Assembly: GCF_900105675.1 (NCBI RefSeq)
Contig: NZ_LT629786.1
Coordinates: forward strand, 124,001 to 188,000
DNA from: Pseudomonas synxantha
GTDB taxonomy: Bacteria; Pseudomonadota; Gammaproteobacteria; Pseudomonadales; Pseudomonadaceae
Direction: 5' to 3'
DNA length: 64,000 bases
Below, one piece after another: positions 1-8,453 of this stretch (positions are counted from its first letter, which is position 1; every line of letters begins with the position of its first letter). The notes under the pieces are model-generated. The model saw only the letters and a list, made by a program, of their open reading frames with translations. It was not told the origin of the DNA and did not search any database. Position numbers and translations under genes: made by a program.

Positions 1-8
1 TGTTCGCG

Positions 9-1178
9 TTAAAGCACAGGCGCCATGATGGTGGGCACTGGGGCGACATTTTTCAGCTGTTTCAACTGCGCCTTGATAGACGGTGTAGCGCACTTGGCAT
101 TGGCCTGCTCCGGCGTCAGGTGGCGCACCGAGGTGTAGAACAACTCACAGGTCTGCTCCTTGCGTGTGACTTGCCAGGTGTTCATGCACGCCTTGAGTAA
201 CACATTCGCATCGCTGGCGGGTTTCTGGCCCATGCCGGCTTGCCAGCAGGCCGCGCTCAAATCCTGGCCCATTACTTTCAACCCGGCGTCGTCAGCCTTT
301 TGTTCATCGCCGTCATAGCTTGCCGGGTCCGCCGCATACCAGATGTAGCTGGGGTGGTTGGCGCCCAGCACGGATACGTTTTTGCCGGCTGCCGGGCTGA
401 TTTGTGCCAGTTCCAGCACGCCCACATTCTGGCCGTATTGTTGCTTGATCCAGCTGCGCACCGGCGCGCCGAATGCCACCATCGGCAGTGACCCATTGGC
501 GCGCAGGCTCAGTTCCCTGACCATGCGGGTCTGGTACTCGGTGAAGTAGCTGTAGACTTTTTCCAGGTCTTTACCTGCATTGGACGGCGCGGCGATGGGG
601 GCGATATCGATGATGGTCTGGTAGGCCGGCGTTTCGCTGGCCGGGATACCGTTGTCGGTGAGCAGCGCCGCCCAGCGGTCAGTGGTGGCCGACTCCAGAT
701 AGTCCTGGGCCTGGGTGAGTGAGTAATCCGGTGGGAAGTGCAGCAGTTCGATGCTCTTGCGGTTCTCCAGGGCCATGCCCAGCGGCAGGAACAGATCCCA
801 GTTATAAGCCCACTTGCCGTCGCTATTGAGTCGGCTGGCGCCTTGATAAGCCAGGTCCGCAGTGTTGAGCAAGGTGGTCAAGGATTGACCGTAGGTATCC
901 GGTACGCCGCTGAAGGTCGCCGCGATCTGGCCGTCGTGGGTTTTCACGCTGACCTTGGCCCGGCTGTAACCGTCACGCTGCAGGCTTTGGTTCAAATAGT
1001 GCTCGGCGGTCTGTTCCAGCGTCCACGGCCGAAAGCAGATCACATTGCAATTATTAGGGAACGCAAACAGCTGGGTGACACGTTGCGTACTGCCCAGTGG
1101 CACCTCGATGTCGGCCTGTACGACCGCACTCGCCAGCAGTGCGGCCAGGGTGAAGGACAGCCTGGTCGGTTTAAACAT
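9..1178 (-). CDS. exported protein of unknown function
   Basis: Predicted 389-residue protein. An N-terminal signal peptide (positively charged MFKPTR, hydrophobic core, likely cleavage after VVQA at about residue 22) places it in the periplasm or outside the cell. I do not recognise a catalytic family; the mature part is soluble, with several Cys residues that could form disulfides. The ATG at 1178 is chosen over the longer reading frame (to 1232) because an AAGGAA ribosome-binding site precedes it and it begins the signal peptide. It lies about 120 bp downstream of the Tat phosphoesterase on the same strand, so the two may be cotranscribed. Function unknown. Confidence 0.7.
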   Translation of the reverse strand: MFKPTRLSFTLAALLASAVVQADIEVPLGSTQRVTQLFAFPNNCNVICFRPWTLEQTAEHYLNQSLQRDGYSRAKVSVKTHDGQIAATFSGVPDTYGQSLTTLLNTADLAYQGASRLNSDGKWAYNWDLFLPLGMALENRKSIELLHFPPDYSLTQAQDYLESATTDRWAALLTDNGIPASETPAYQTIIDIAPIAAPSNAGKDLEKVYSYFTEYQTRMVRELSLRANGSLPMVAFGAPVRSWIKQQYGQNVGVLELAQISPAAGKNVSVLGANHPSYIWYAADPASYDGDEQKADDAGLKVMGQDLSAACWQAGMGQKPASDANVLLKACMNTWQVTRKEQTCELFYTSVRHLTPEQANAKCATPSIKAQLKQLKNVAPVPTIMAPVL

Positions 1179-1297
1179 AGTTGGTTCCTTGTCAGCGAAG
1201 CCCGTCTGCGCGGGATAAAAGCCCACCTGCACACAGTAGCGGCTGATCAGGAAGTTCGCGTGTTAAATCGCCAGGCATGTCGTTATTGGATAAGCCC

Positions 1298-2998
1298 CTA
1301 CAGGTTGAACTGCAAGGCGTTGGTCAAATCGCCCATGGGCTTCTGGCCGCGGGCAATCATCGCGTCATCGCGCTGCTTGAGGCCTTCCAGGGTTTCCAGT
1401 TGGAACACCCGGGTGACCAAGCGCAAGATGGATGCTGTGTCATAGACCGTATGGTCCACCGTGCCTTTGCGCGCAAACGGCGACACCACCAGGGCCGGCA
1501 CCCGCGTGCCCGGACCCCAGCGGTCACCCTTGGGCGGCGCCACATGGTCCCACCAGCCACCGTTTTCATCGACGGTGACCACCACTACCATGTTTTTCCA
1601 CTGCGGGCTTTCTTGCAGCACCTTCAAGGCGCGGGCGATATGGCGGTCACCCGAGGCGATATCGGCATAACCGGCGTGCATGTTCAGGTTGCCCTGGGGC
1701 TTATAGAAACTCACGGCAGGCAGCTTGCCGGCCTGTGCATCGGCGAAGAACTTGTTGGTCGTCGACTCATCGCCCAAGCCAGCGTCGCGCAGGCGCTTTT
1801 CACGTTCAGCGCGGTTTTGCGGGCCTTGCTGCTTGAAGTAGTTGAACGGTTGGTGGTGGTACTGAAAGTTCGGAATCTTGGGGATGCCACCGGAATCCTT
1901 GAACTGCTCCAAAGTGGCTTGCCACGCCCCGGCGTACCAGGCCCAGTCGACGTTCTTTTTCGACAGCTTGTCGCCAATGTGCTCGTGGGTTTGCGGCACC
2001 AGTACGTTGGGCAGGTCTGGTTTGGAATAATCCGGATTTTCCGGGTCGCGAATCCAAGTGGGCCAATACGGTGGGGCCAGGGTGTTCACCCCGTAGCCAT
2101 CCGGTGTCAGCGCACTGGGGCCGAATTGCGGCGGGCCGGTCATCGCGCTGGCCGGGGACTTGTCCAAAGGTTTGAGGCGCGTGTCGGTGGGGTCATCGCT
2201 TTGCAATGTGGCGATCTGCGCCTTGGCCACCGACTGCGCGGCATCAGGATAGAACGGCGCCGTGGCGCTGATCAGGTATTGGTGATTGAGGAACGAGCCA
2301 CCAAATGCGCCCTGGAAAAAGTTATCGCAGAGTACAAACTCCTTGGCCACGTCCCACAGGCGCAGGGAATAACGGCTCTGGGCATAATGGCCCATGACCA
2401 GGCCACCGGAATCGCCCCAGGCGACAAAACCGTCGTTTTTGCCGTCGTTGATCTGCATCTGGTTCTGATAGAACACATGCCACAAGTCGCGGGTCACCAG
2501 GCTCAATGGCAGGTCTTCGGCGTTAGGACCCTTGAGAGCGTACGGCGCGTTGGGCAGGTTTTGCTGGAATTGCACTTCGCTGGGATAGGTCACCCCATCC
2601 ACGGTTTGCGGGCCGACTTGCAACACACCGCCCCACGTGGGGGGCAGGGTGGTCAGTACACTGCCATCGCGGTCGCGCTGCTGGAAGTCCGTGGCGGATA
2701 ACGCTGAAAGCGGTTTCTCCAATCCTGGGAAATCGGCAAACAGGTTGTTGAAGCTACGATTCTCGGCATAGATCACCACCACGGTCTTCACCTGGTCGTG
2801 CAACGCCTTGTCCAGCTCTTGAGACGTAAGCGGTCGCGGTACCGGCGTACTGGGTGCGTCGCTGGTATTGCCGCAGGCACTCAAGGTCGCACCGACCCCC
2901 AACACCGCCGCACCGCCGAGGAAGCGTCGGCGGCTGGTGTCTACCGGTGCTTGGGTGGTGGAGTCGGGGGAGGGGCGGTCTTCGTGCTCGTCACTCAT
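1298..2998 (-). CDS. Tat-exported acid phosphatase / phospholipase C-family phosphoesterase
   Basis: Predicted 566-residue enzyme of the AcpA/phospholipase C-type phosphoesterase family, which hydrolyses phosphate esters outside the cytoplasm. After a polar N-terminus (about 25 residues) comes a twin-arginine signal, SRRRFLGG, and a hydrophobic stretch ending LSACG, so it may also be lipid-anchored. The family signature is visible: IYAENRSFNNLF near the mature N-terminus (metal and nucleophile region), and VVTVDENGGWWDHVAPP near residue 480. The ATG at 2998 (MSDEHEDRP) is preferred to the frame start at 3079 because an AAGGA box precedes it and Tat family members begin this way. The substrate cannot be read from sequence. 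Confidence 0.85.
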   Translation of the reverse strand: MSDEHEDRPSPDSTTQAPVDTSRRRFLGGAAVLGVGATLSACGNTSDAPSTPVPRPLTSQELDKALHDQVKTVVVIYAENRSFNNLFADFPGLEKPLSALSATDFQQRDRDGSVLTTLPPTWGGVLQVGPQTVDGVTYPSEVQFQQNLPNAPYALKGPNAEDLPLSLVTRDLWHVFYQNQMQINDGKNDGFVAWGDSGGLVMGHYAQSRYSLRLWDVAKEFVLCDNFFQGAFGGSFLNHQYLISATAPFYPDAAQSVAKAQIATLQSDDPTDTRLKPLDKSPASAMTGPPQFGPSALTPDGYGVNTLAPPYWPTWIRDPENPDYSKPDLPNVLVPQTHEHIGDKLSKKNVDWAWYAGAWQATLEQFKDSGGIPKIPNFQYHHQPFNYFKQQGPQNRAEREKRLRDAGLGDESTTNKFFADAQAGKLPAVSFYKPQGNLNMHAGYADIASGDRHIARALKVLQESPQWKNMVVVVTVDENGGWWDHVAPPKGDRWGPGTRVPALVVSPFARKGTVDHTVYDTASILRLVTRVFQLETLEGLKQRDDAMIARGQKPMGDLTNALQFNL

Positions 2999-3154
2999 TG
3001 CGGGGGAGTCCTTGGCGAGATGTTGCAAGATATTTCGCAGGACGGTAGCAATGGAATGTGACGGAACGACGACACACAAGTGATGGCTGGGGCATGTCTA
3101 CACAGAGTAAGCGCTGCTAGACTGAGCTTCTAATGCACATCACCGAGGTGAGTC

Positions 3155-3445
3155 GTGAAACCTTCAACTGCACTTGATCTAAAACGAGCAGCTGTCAGAG
3201 AGGTGATTGGACGGTTCCAAATATCAAACCCAAGAATATTTGGGTCTGTATTAGCGGGTACCGACCAAGAAGGCAGTGATCTTGATTTGCTCGTTGATGC
3301 GCCGCCGGGAACAACTCTTTTTGATCTTGGCGGGTTTCAGGTCGAGCTTGAGGACTTGTTAGGCGTCAATGTCGACCTGTTGACGCCTGGCGACTTGCCT
3401 TTGAAGTTTCGCGCTAAGGTGTTGGCTGAGGCCCGTCCTGTATGA
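3155..3445 (+). CDS. mntA: MNT-domain nucleotidyltransferase, MntA-type antitoxin
   Basis: Predicted 96-residue minimal nucleotidyltransferase. The signature GS-X10-DXD is exact (GSVLAGTDQE then GSDLDLL), with a third acidic residue in VNVDLL. In the characterised MntA/HepT systems this enzyme AMPylates and neutralises the HEPN ribonuclease toxin. Start is GTG at 3155 with a GAGG ribosome-binding site about six bases upstream. The stop overlaps the ATG of hepT (ATGA), so the pair is translationally coupled. Local sequence is more AT-rich than its neighbours, suggesting acquisition by transfer. The MntA role is assigned from motif plus partner; activity is inference. Confidence 0.85.
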   Translation: MKPSTALDLKRAAVREVIGRFQISNPRIFGSVLAGTDQEGSDLDLLVDAPPGTTLFDLGGFQVELEDLLGVNVDLLTPGDLPLKFRAKVLAEARPV

Positions 3446-3771
3446 CAGAAAATCGCTTAGGGGATTATCTCGAGCACATAAGGCAAGCGGCCACTGACGC
3501 TATGACGTTTGTCGAGGGGTTGAGTAAGGACGATTTTTTGGAGGACAGGCGAACACAACAAGCCGTGATCATAATTGGTGAGGCGTCGACTAAAATCATG
3601 GACCAGTATCCGGACTTCGCTGCGGGCCATTCACACATTCCTTGGCGCAATATGCGGGCGATGCGCAACCGTATAGCTCACGGTTACTTCGATATCAACC
3701 TTGATGTTGTCTGGGACACGATACAGAGCGCATTGCCTGATCTATTAGCGCGTCTTCCTACAAAACCATGA
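3442..3771 (+). CDS. hepT: HEPN-domain RNase toxin, HepT type (DUF86)
   Basis: Predicted 109-residue helical HEPN protein. The RNase motif R-X4-H-X-Y is present in RNRIAHGYFDI near residues 75-85; the tyrosine is the residue AMPylated by MntA in studied systems. The start codon overlaps the stop of the MNT gene by four bases. The DUF86/HepT family cleaves RNA and arrests growth when not modified. The pair sits alone between the phosphoesterase and the AtoE-like transporter, with no mobile element visible, so it looks like a small cargo insertion. Confidence 0.85.
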   Translation: MTENRLGDYLEHIRQAATDAMTFVEGLSKDDFLEDRRTQQAVIIIGEASTKIMDQYPDFAAGHSHIPWRNMRAMRNRIAHGYFDINLDVVWDTIQSALPDLLARLPTKP

Positions 3772-3809
3772 CCACACCTACTGTAACAGCGGGCGCGGTC
3801 CCCCGTGAT

Positions 3810-5228
3810 TTATGGCATAACCGGCGGCAAATATTTCAACGTCGTCCCTAGCGCCCACAGTAAAAACAGCACCAACGGTGTGTGCACCAGCAACTGCACA
3901 AACGAAAACCCGATCAAATCCCGTGCCTTCAACCCCAACACCCCCAAGAGCGGCAGCATATAGAACGGGTTGATCAAGTTCGGCAGCGCCTCGGCCGCGT
4001 TGTAGATCTGCACCGCCCAGCCCAGGTGGTATTGCAGGTCATTGGCCACTTGCATCACGTAGGGCGCTTCGATGATCCACTTACCGCCGCCCGATGGAAT
4101 AAAGAAGCCCAGCACCGCCGAATACACGCCCATCAGCAGCGCGTAGGTGTCATGGGAGGCGATGGAGGTGAAGAACGTCGAGATATGGTGTGCCAAGGTC
4201 TGGCCGTCGCCGCCCTTGACCACGGTCATCAACGCGGCAATCGAGCCGTACAGCGGGAACTGGATCAACACGCCGGTGGTGGTCGGCACCGCACGGGCCA
4301 CGGCATCCAGGAAGCTGCGCGGGCGCCAGTGCAGCAGGGCGCCGACCATGATGAACAGGAAGTTATAAGTGTTGAGCCCCGAAATGGCGCTGATCGCCGG
4401 CTTGGTGGAAAACTCATGGAATAGCCAGCCGGCCGCCAGCAAAGCCAGCAGAATCGTCAACAGCGGGCTGTGTTCCAACCATTCGCCTGGGCGCGTCGGT
4501 GCCTGTGGCTTGGGTAGGTTAAAGGCCGGGTCGACACCGCAGGCCTTGGCATCGCGGGCGCTGTTGGGGCCAGGAGCGGTGGCGTAGGCGATGATCAGCG
4601 ACACTACGATCAGCGCCAGCAACAGCACGCCGGACTGCCACAGGAAGATGGTTTCAGTGAATGGGATCATCCCGGTGATCGACAGGATCGACGGCGGCAA
4701 GCTCGCCGGGTTGGCCTGCAACTGCGCGGCCGACGACGACAGCCCCAGTGCCCACACCGCACCCAGGCCCAGGTACGCCGCAGCGCCGGCGGCGCGGTAG
4801 TCCATGCGCAAATCCGTACGCCGGGCCAACGCCCGCACCAGCAAACCGCCGAACACCAGGGATAGCCCCCAGTTGAGCAGGGAGGCCACCATGGAAATCA
4901 ATGCAACCCAGGCCACCGCCGAGCGGCCGTTCCTGGGGATGCGCGCCAGGCGGTCGATCAACTTCACCGCCGGCGGTGAACTGGCGACCACATAACCGCC
5001 GATCACCACAAAGGCCATCTGCATGGTGAACGGGATCAGGCTCCAGAACCCGTCGCCGAACGCCTTGGCCGCTTCGGCCGGCGCGGCGCCCATGCCCAGG
5101 GTCGCCACGGCGACGATGATCACGGCGAGGGCGGCAAACACCCAGGAGTCAGGAAACCAGCGCTCTGCAAAGTTGGAGCAGCGCAGGGCAAATCGGGCAT
5201 AGCGGCTGTCTTCGATAGCATCGGCCAC
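3810..5228 (-). CDS. atoE: short-chain fatty acid transporter, AtoE family
   Basis: Predicted 472-residue polytopic inner-membrane protein of the AtoE/TIGR00366 family, imported substrates being short-chain acids such as acetoacetate or butyrate. About a dozen hydrophobic segments run through it, and family-typical stretches such as SRYARFALRCSNFAERWFPD at the N-terminus and FFIPSGGGKWIIEAPYV near residue 375 are visible. The start is GTG at 5228, preceded by AGAGGAAA. No ato enzymes lie nearby, so the substrate is taken from the family only. Confidence 0.88.
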   Translation of the reverse strand: MADAIEDSRYARFALRCSNFAERWFPDSWVFAALAVIIVAVATLGMGAAPAEAAKAFGDGFWSLIPFTMQMAFVVIGGYVVASSPPAVKLIDRLARIPRNGRSAVAWVALISMVASLLNWGLSLVFGGLLVRALARRTDLRMDYRAAGAAAYLGLGAVWALGLSSSAAQLQANPASLPPSILSITGMIPFTETIFLWQSGVLLLALIVVSLIIAYATAPGPNSARDAKACGVDPAFNLPKPQAPTRPGEWLEHSPLLTILLALLAAGWLFHEFSTKPAISAISGLNTYNFLFIMVGALLHWRPRSFLDAVARAVPTTTGVLIQFPLYGSIAALMTVVKGGDGQTLAHHISTFFTSIASHDTYALLMGVYSAVLGFFIPSGGGKWIIEAPYVMQVANDLQYHLGWAVQIYNAAEALPNLINPFYMLPLLGVLGLKARDLIGFSFVQLLVHTPLVLFLLWALGTTLKYLPPVMP

Positions 5229-5414
5229 GAGTCTTTCCTCTTGTAGTTATTATGGGTTTTGGCAGTTTTACGGCATGTTCCTCTACACCCATTGATTTGG
5301 GAATGTAGTTATCTTCAACGATCGATGAGTAAAACAAATATATCCATCGTGATTGCCATCAATGGGCTCAGCTCATAACCTGCACGCCATTTTGTTTGCC
5401 TGCCGAGCCTGCAC

Positions 5415-6704
5415 ATGACTGCCACCTTTTCACCACGGGCGCAGCGTTTTTCCCGCTCCGACTATAAAACCCTGGGCCTGGCTGCCCTCGGTGGAGCCCT
5501 GGAAATCTATGACTTCATTATCTTCGTGTTCTTCGCGCTGACCCTCAGTCAACTGTTCTTCCCCCCGGAAATGCCCGAGTGGCTGCGGCTGTTGCAGAGC
5601 TTCGGCATCTTCGTCACCGGCTACCTCGCCCGCCCGCTGGGCGGCATCCTGATGGCGCACTTTGCCGACCACTTGGGGCGCAAGCGCGTATTCAGCCTGA
5701 GCATCCTGATGATGGCCTTGCCCTGCCTGCTGATTGGCATCATGCCGACCTACGCGCAAATCGGCTATTTCGCCCCGCTGATCCTGCTGGCGTTGCGCGT
5801 GCTGCAAGGCGCAGCGGTGGGTGGTGAAGTGCCCAGCGCCTGGACTTTCGTTGCCGAGCACGCCCCGCGTCACCATCGCGGCTACGCCTTGGGCTTTTTG
5901 CAAGCCGGCCTGACCTTCGGCTACCTGCTGGGCGCATTGACCGCCACCTTGCTGGCACAAGTCTTCACCCCCGCCGAAATCCTCGACTACGCTTGGCGTT
6001 TGCCTTTCCTGCTCGGCGGCGTATTCGGCGTGATCGGCGTATGGCTGCGCCGCTGGCTCAGCGAAACCCCGGTATTCCTGGAAATGCAGGCACGCCGCCA
6101 AGCGGCCGCCGAAATGCCACTGCGTAGCGTGCTGCGCGATCACCGTGCCGTATTGCTGCCGGCGATGATCCTCACCTGCGTGCTCACCTCGGCCGTGGTG
6201 GTGCTCGTCGTTATCACCCCGACCATGATGCAGAAAACCTTCGGCATGAGCCCCAGCCATACCTTCGCCTTGAGCGCGCTGGGCATCGTCTTCCTGAACA
6301 TCGGCTGCGTCCTTGCCGGCCTGCTGGTCGACCGCATCGGCGCCTGGCGTGCGGTGCTGGTCTACAGCCTGTTGCTGCCGGTGGGGATCTTTATCCTGTA
6401 TGCCAGCCTGATCAGCGGTGGCGTATGGCTGGGCGCGGCGTACGCCGTGGCAGGCTTGAGCTGTGGCGTCGTGGGCGCGGTGCCGTCGGTGATGGTCGGG
6501 CTGTTCCCGGCGCAGGTGCGGGTGTCGGGAATTTCCTTTACTTACAACATCGCCTATGCGCTGTGGGCGAGTACCACACCGTTGCTGTTGATCGCACTGA
6601 TGCCGACCAGCCCCTGGATCTGCGTGGGGTACTGCGTGGTGATGGGGGCGGTGGGGGTGGCGAGTGTGGCGTTGTTTGGCAAGCGCCACACTTTGGCTGC
6701 GTGA
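5415..6704 (+). CDS. MFS transporter, metabolite/H+ symporter type
   Basis: Predicted 429-residue major facilitator superfamily protein of the metabolite:H+ symporter group (sugar-acid or osmolyte carriers). Twelve hydrophobic segments are apparent. The loop between helices 2 and 3 carries the MFS signature in MAHFADHLGRKRVFSLS, and the first helix has GGALEIYDFIIFVFFA, typical of the ProP/citrate-type subfamily. It is divergent from the AtoE-like gene and convergent with the gluconate transporter; the stop codons of the latter two lie three bases apart. The substrate is not predictable. Confidence 0.85.
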   Translation: MTATFSPRAQRFSRSDYKTLGLAALGGALEIYDFIIFVFFALTLSQLFFPPEMPEWLRLLQSFGIFVTGYLARPLGGILMAHFADHLGRKRVFSLSILMMALPCLLIGIMPTYAQIGYFAPLILLALRVLQGAAVGGEVPSAWTFVAEHAPRHHRGYALGFLQAGLTFGYLLGALTATLLAQVFTPAEILDYAWRLPFLLGGVFGVIGVWLRRWLSETPVFLEMQARRQAAAEMPLRSVLRDHRAVLLPAMILTCVLTSAVVVLVVITPTMMQKTFGMSPSHTFALSALGIVFLNIGCVLAGLLVDRIGAWRAVLVYSLLLPVGIFILYASLISGGVWLGAAYAVAGLSCGVVGAVPSVMVGLFPAQVRVSGISFTYNIAYALWASTTPLLLIALMPTSPWICVGYCVVMGAVGVASVALFGKRHTLAA

Positions 6705-6707
6705 CGA

Positions 6708-8078
6708 TCAAGTCAGGAAGTGCCAGAGCAGCAACGTACCCACTAACCCAACCACCGAAACAATCGTCTGCAACACCGACCACACCCAGATCGTCTGTTT
6801 CAACTGCAAGCCAAAGTACTCACGCACCATCCAGAACCCGGCATCGTTGACGTGGCAGAAGAACACCGAGCCGGCGCCAATCGCCAGGGCGACCAGTGAG
6901 CTTTGCGTTGCCGCCAACCCGGCCATCATTGGCGCGAGGATGCCCGCTGTCGTGGTGGTGGCGACAGTGGCCGAGCCGGTGGCTTGGCGCAGGGCCACGG
7001 CGATCAACCAGGCAAGCAACAGGTAGGGCATGTGTGCGCCTTCGGCGACCTTGCTGATGGTCTGGCTGACACCTGCGTCCAGCAGGGTTTGCTTGAGGCC
7101 GCCACCGGCGCCGATGGTCAGCAGCAACACGGCGATGGGGGCGAGGGCTTTGCGCAGGGTATTGCCGACGTCGGCGCGTGGCATGCCTGCGGCCCAGCCC
7201 AGGCATATCACGGCGGCGATGACCGCCAAGCCGAGGGCGATCAGCGGTTCACCGAGGAACTTCAAGGTCAGGCCAAGGGTGCTTTCTGGCGCCAGCGCGA
7301 CTTTAGCCAAGGTGCTGCCGAGCATCAGGATCACCGGCAAAAGAATGATCAGTAGCGACGCGCCAAAGCTGGACTGGCGTGGGGCCTTGGGCGGTGCGCT
7401 GAACAGCGCGCCAATCTCGGCGGGTTCATCCACATGCAGGCGCTTGGACAGCCAGTTGCCGTAGAGCGGCCCAGCCAGGATCACTGCCGGCACCGCCAGG
7501 CAAAAGCCCAGCAACATGGTCAGGCCCAGGTCGGCGTGCAACGCGCCCACGGCAATCAGCGGCCCCGGATGTGGCGGCATCAGTGCGTGCAGGGTGGTCA
7601 TGCCCGCCAGCGCCGGGATGGCGATTTTCAGCAGCGGCTGGTTCGACCGCTTGGCCATCACAAAGATGATCGGCACCATCATCACCAGGCCCACTTCAAA
7701 AAACAGCGGCAGACCAATCACCATGGCGACCAGTGCCATCACCCACGGCAATGACTTGCCCTTGCCCAGCCCGAGCAAAGTGGTGGCGATTCGGTCGGCC
7801 GCGCCAGATTCGGCCATCAGCGCGCCGAGCATCGCGCCCAGGGCAATGATGATCCCGGCTTCACCGAGAATTGCTCCAGCACCTTTACTGAATGCCTTCG
7901 CCACTTCTTCCGGTGGCAGGCCGGCGCCCACGCCGGCGATAAAGGTGCCAATCAGAATCGACAGGAAGGGCGGCAATTTGCTCGCGCTGATCAGCACGAT
8001 GATGCTAGCGATGGCCAGCAGGACGCAAAGCATGAGACGGGTGTCGTGAACCATCCACGCGGCAGTCGATAAACCCAA
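6708..8078 (-). CDS. gntT: gluconate:H+ symporter, GntP family
   Basis: Predicted 456-residue inner-membrane GntP-family permease for gluconate or a related sugar acid. Typical family stretches are seen: PPHPGPLIAVGALHADLG near residue 170, and a C-terminal ATGSATVATTTTAG followed by HVNDAGFWMV. The start is TTG at 8078, chosen because AAGGAG lies seven bases upstream; the next ATG is eight codons in and has no ribosome-binding site. No gluconate kinase or regulator is adjacent, so it may be an orphan permease. Confidence 0.88.
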   Translation of the reverse strand: MGLSTAAWMVHDTRLMLCVLLAIASIIVLISASKLPPFLSILIGTFIAGVGAGLPPEEVAKAFSKGAGAILGEAGIIIALGAMLGALMAESGAADRIATTLLGLGKGKSLPWVMALVAMVIGLPLFFEVGLVMMVPIIFVMAKRSNQPLLKIAIPALAGMTTLHALMPPHPGPLIAVGALHADLGLTMLLGFCLAVPAVILAGPLYGNWLSKRLHVDEPAEIGALFSAPPKAPRQSSFGASLLIILLPVILMLGSTLAKVALAPESTLGLTLKFLGEPLIALGLAVIAAVICLGWAAGMPRADVGNTLRKALAPIAVLLLTIGAGGGLKQTLLDAGVSQTISKVAEGAHMPYLLLAWLIAVALRQATGSATVATTTTAGILAPMMAGLAATQSSLVALAIGAGSVFFCHVNDAGFWMVREYFGLQLKQTIWVWSVLQTIVSVVGLVGTLLLWHFLT

Positions 8079-8215
8079 GACAGGACTCCTTATCGAGCAG
8101 GTTGGCTAATATGTTTCTTTTTGTTTCAGCGCGAAAAGCATACCTGATAGAGCCGGCCCAGGGCGCCCATGGGCGATTTTGGTGCGCCCAAAGCTAACGA
8201 CGCGCTGGCGGATAG

Positions 8216-8344
8216 ATGACAATTTTGCAAACCATGCCAGTGGATCTGCAATTGCTGCACGAGCAGTTCGATATTGCCCACGCCACCATCCAGGTCGAAG
8301 GCGAGGGTTTCCAGCATGACGAACACGACGAAGTGCATGCCTGA
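8216..8344 (+). pseudogene. C-terminal remnant of a CDF-family metal transporter (CzcD-like)
   Basis: In-frame codons from about 8228 to the TGA at 8342 encode a tail reading LLHEQFDIAHATIQVEGEGF followed by a His/Asp-rich end. This closely resembles the C-terminal cytoplasmic domain of cation diffusion facilitators. A stop at 8213 lies just upstream in the same frame and no CDF membrane segments are found between it and the gluconate transporter. The piece therefore looks like the tail of a deleted czcD-type gene left in front of czcCBA. It could be translated as a 42-residue peptide from ATG 8216, but no ribosome-binding site is evident. The rest of 8079-8453 holds no other gene that I can support. 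Confidence 0.6.
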
Positions 8345-8453
8345 GCCTGGCTAACGGATTTGTAATCTTCCACCCACGGCCCTGATAAGTACCGAAAGCT
8401 ACATTGCCCCTCGCTGGGAACCTCAGCGACTTCATGGGCGTGGAACTCTCGTT

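Noticed and set aside
1277..2701. 474-codon open frame on + strand
   Set aside because: Lies antisense to the phosphoesterase gene; GC-rich third-position shadow without start signals or family motifs.
8106..8435. Open frames on - strand in the czcC upstream region
   Set aside because: No ribosome-binding site or recognisable motif; the + strand CDF-like tail explains the region better.
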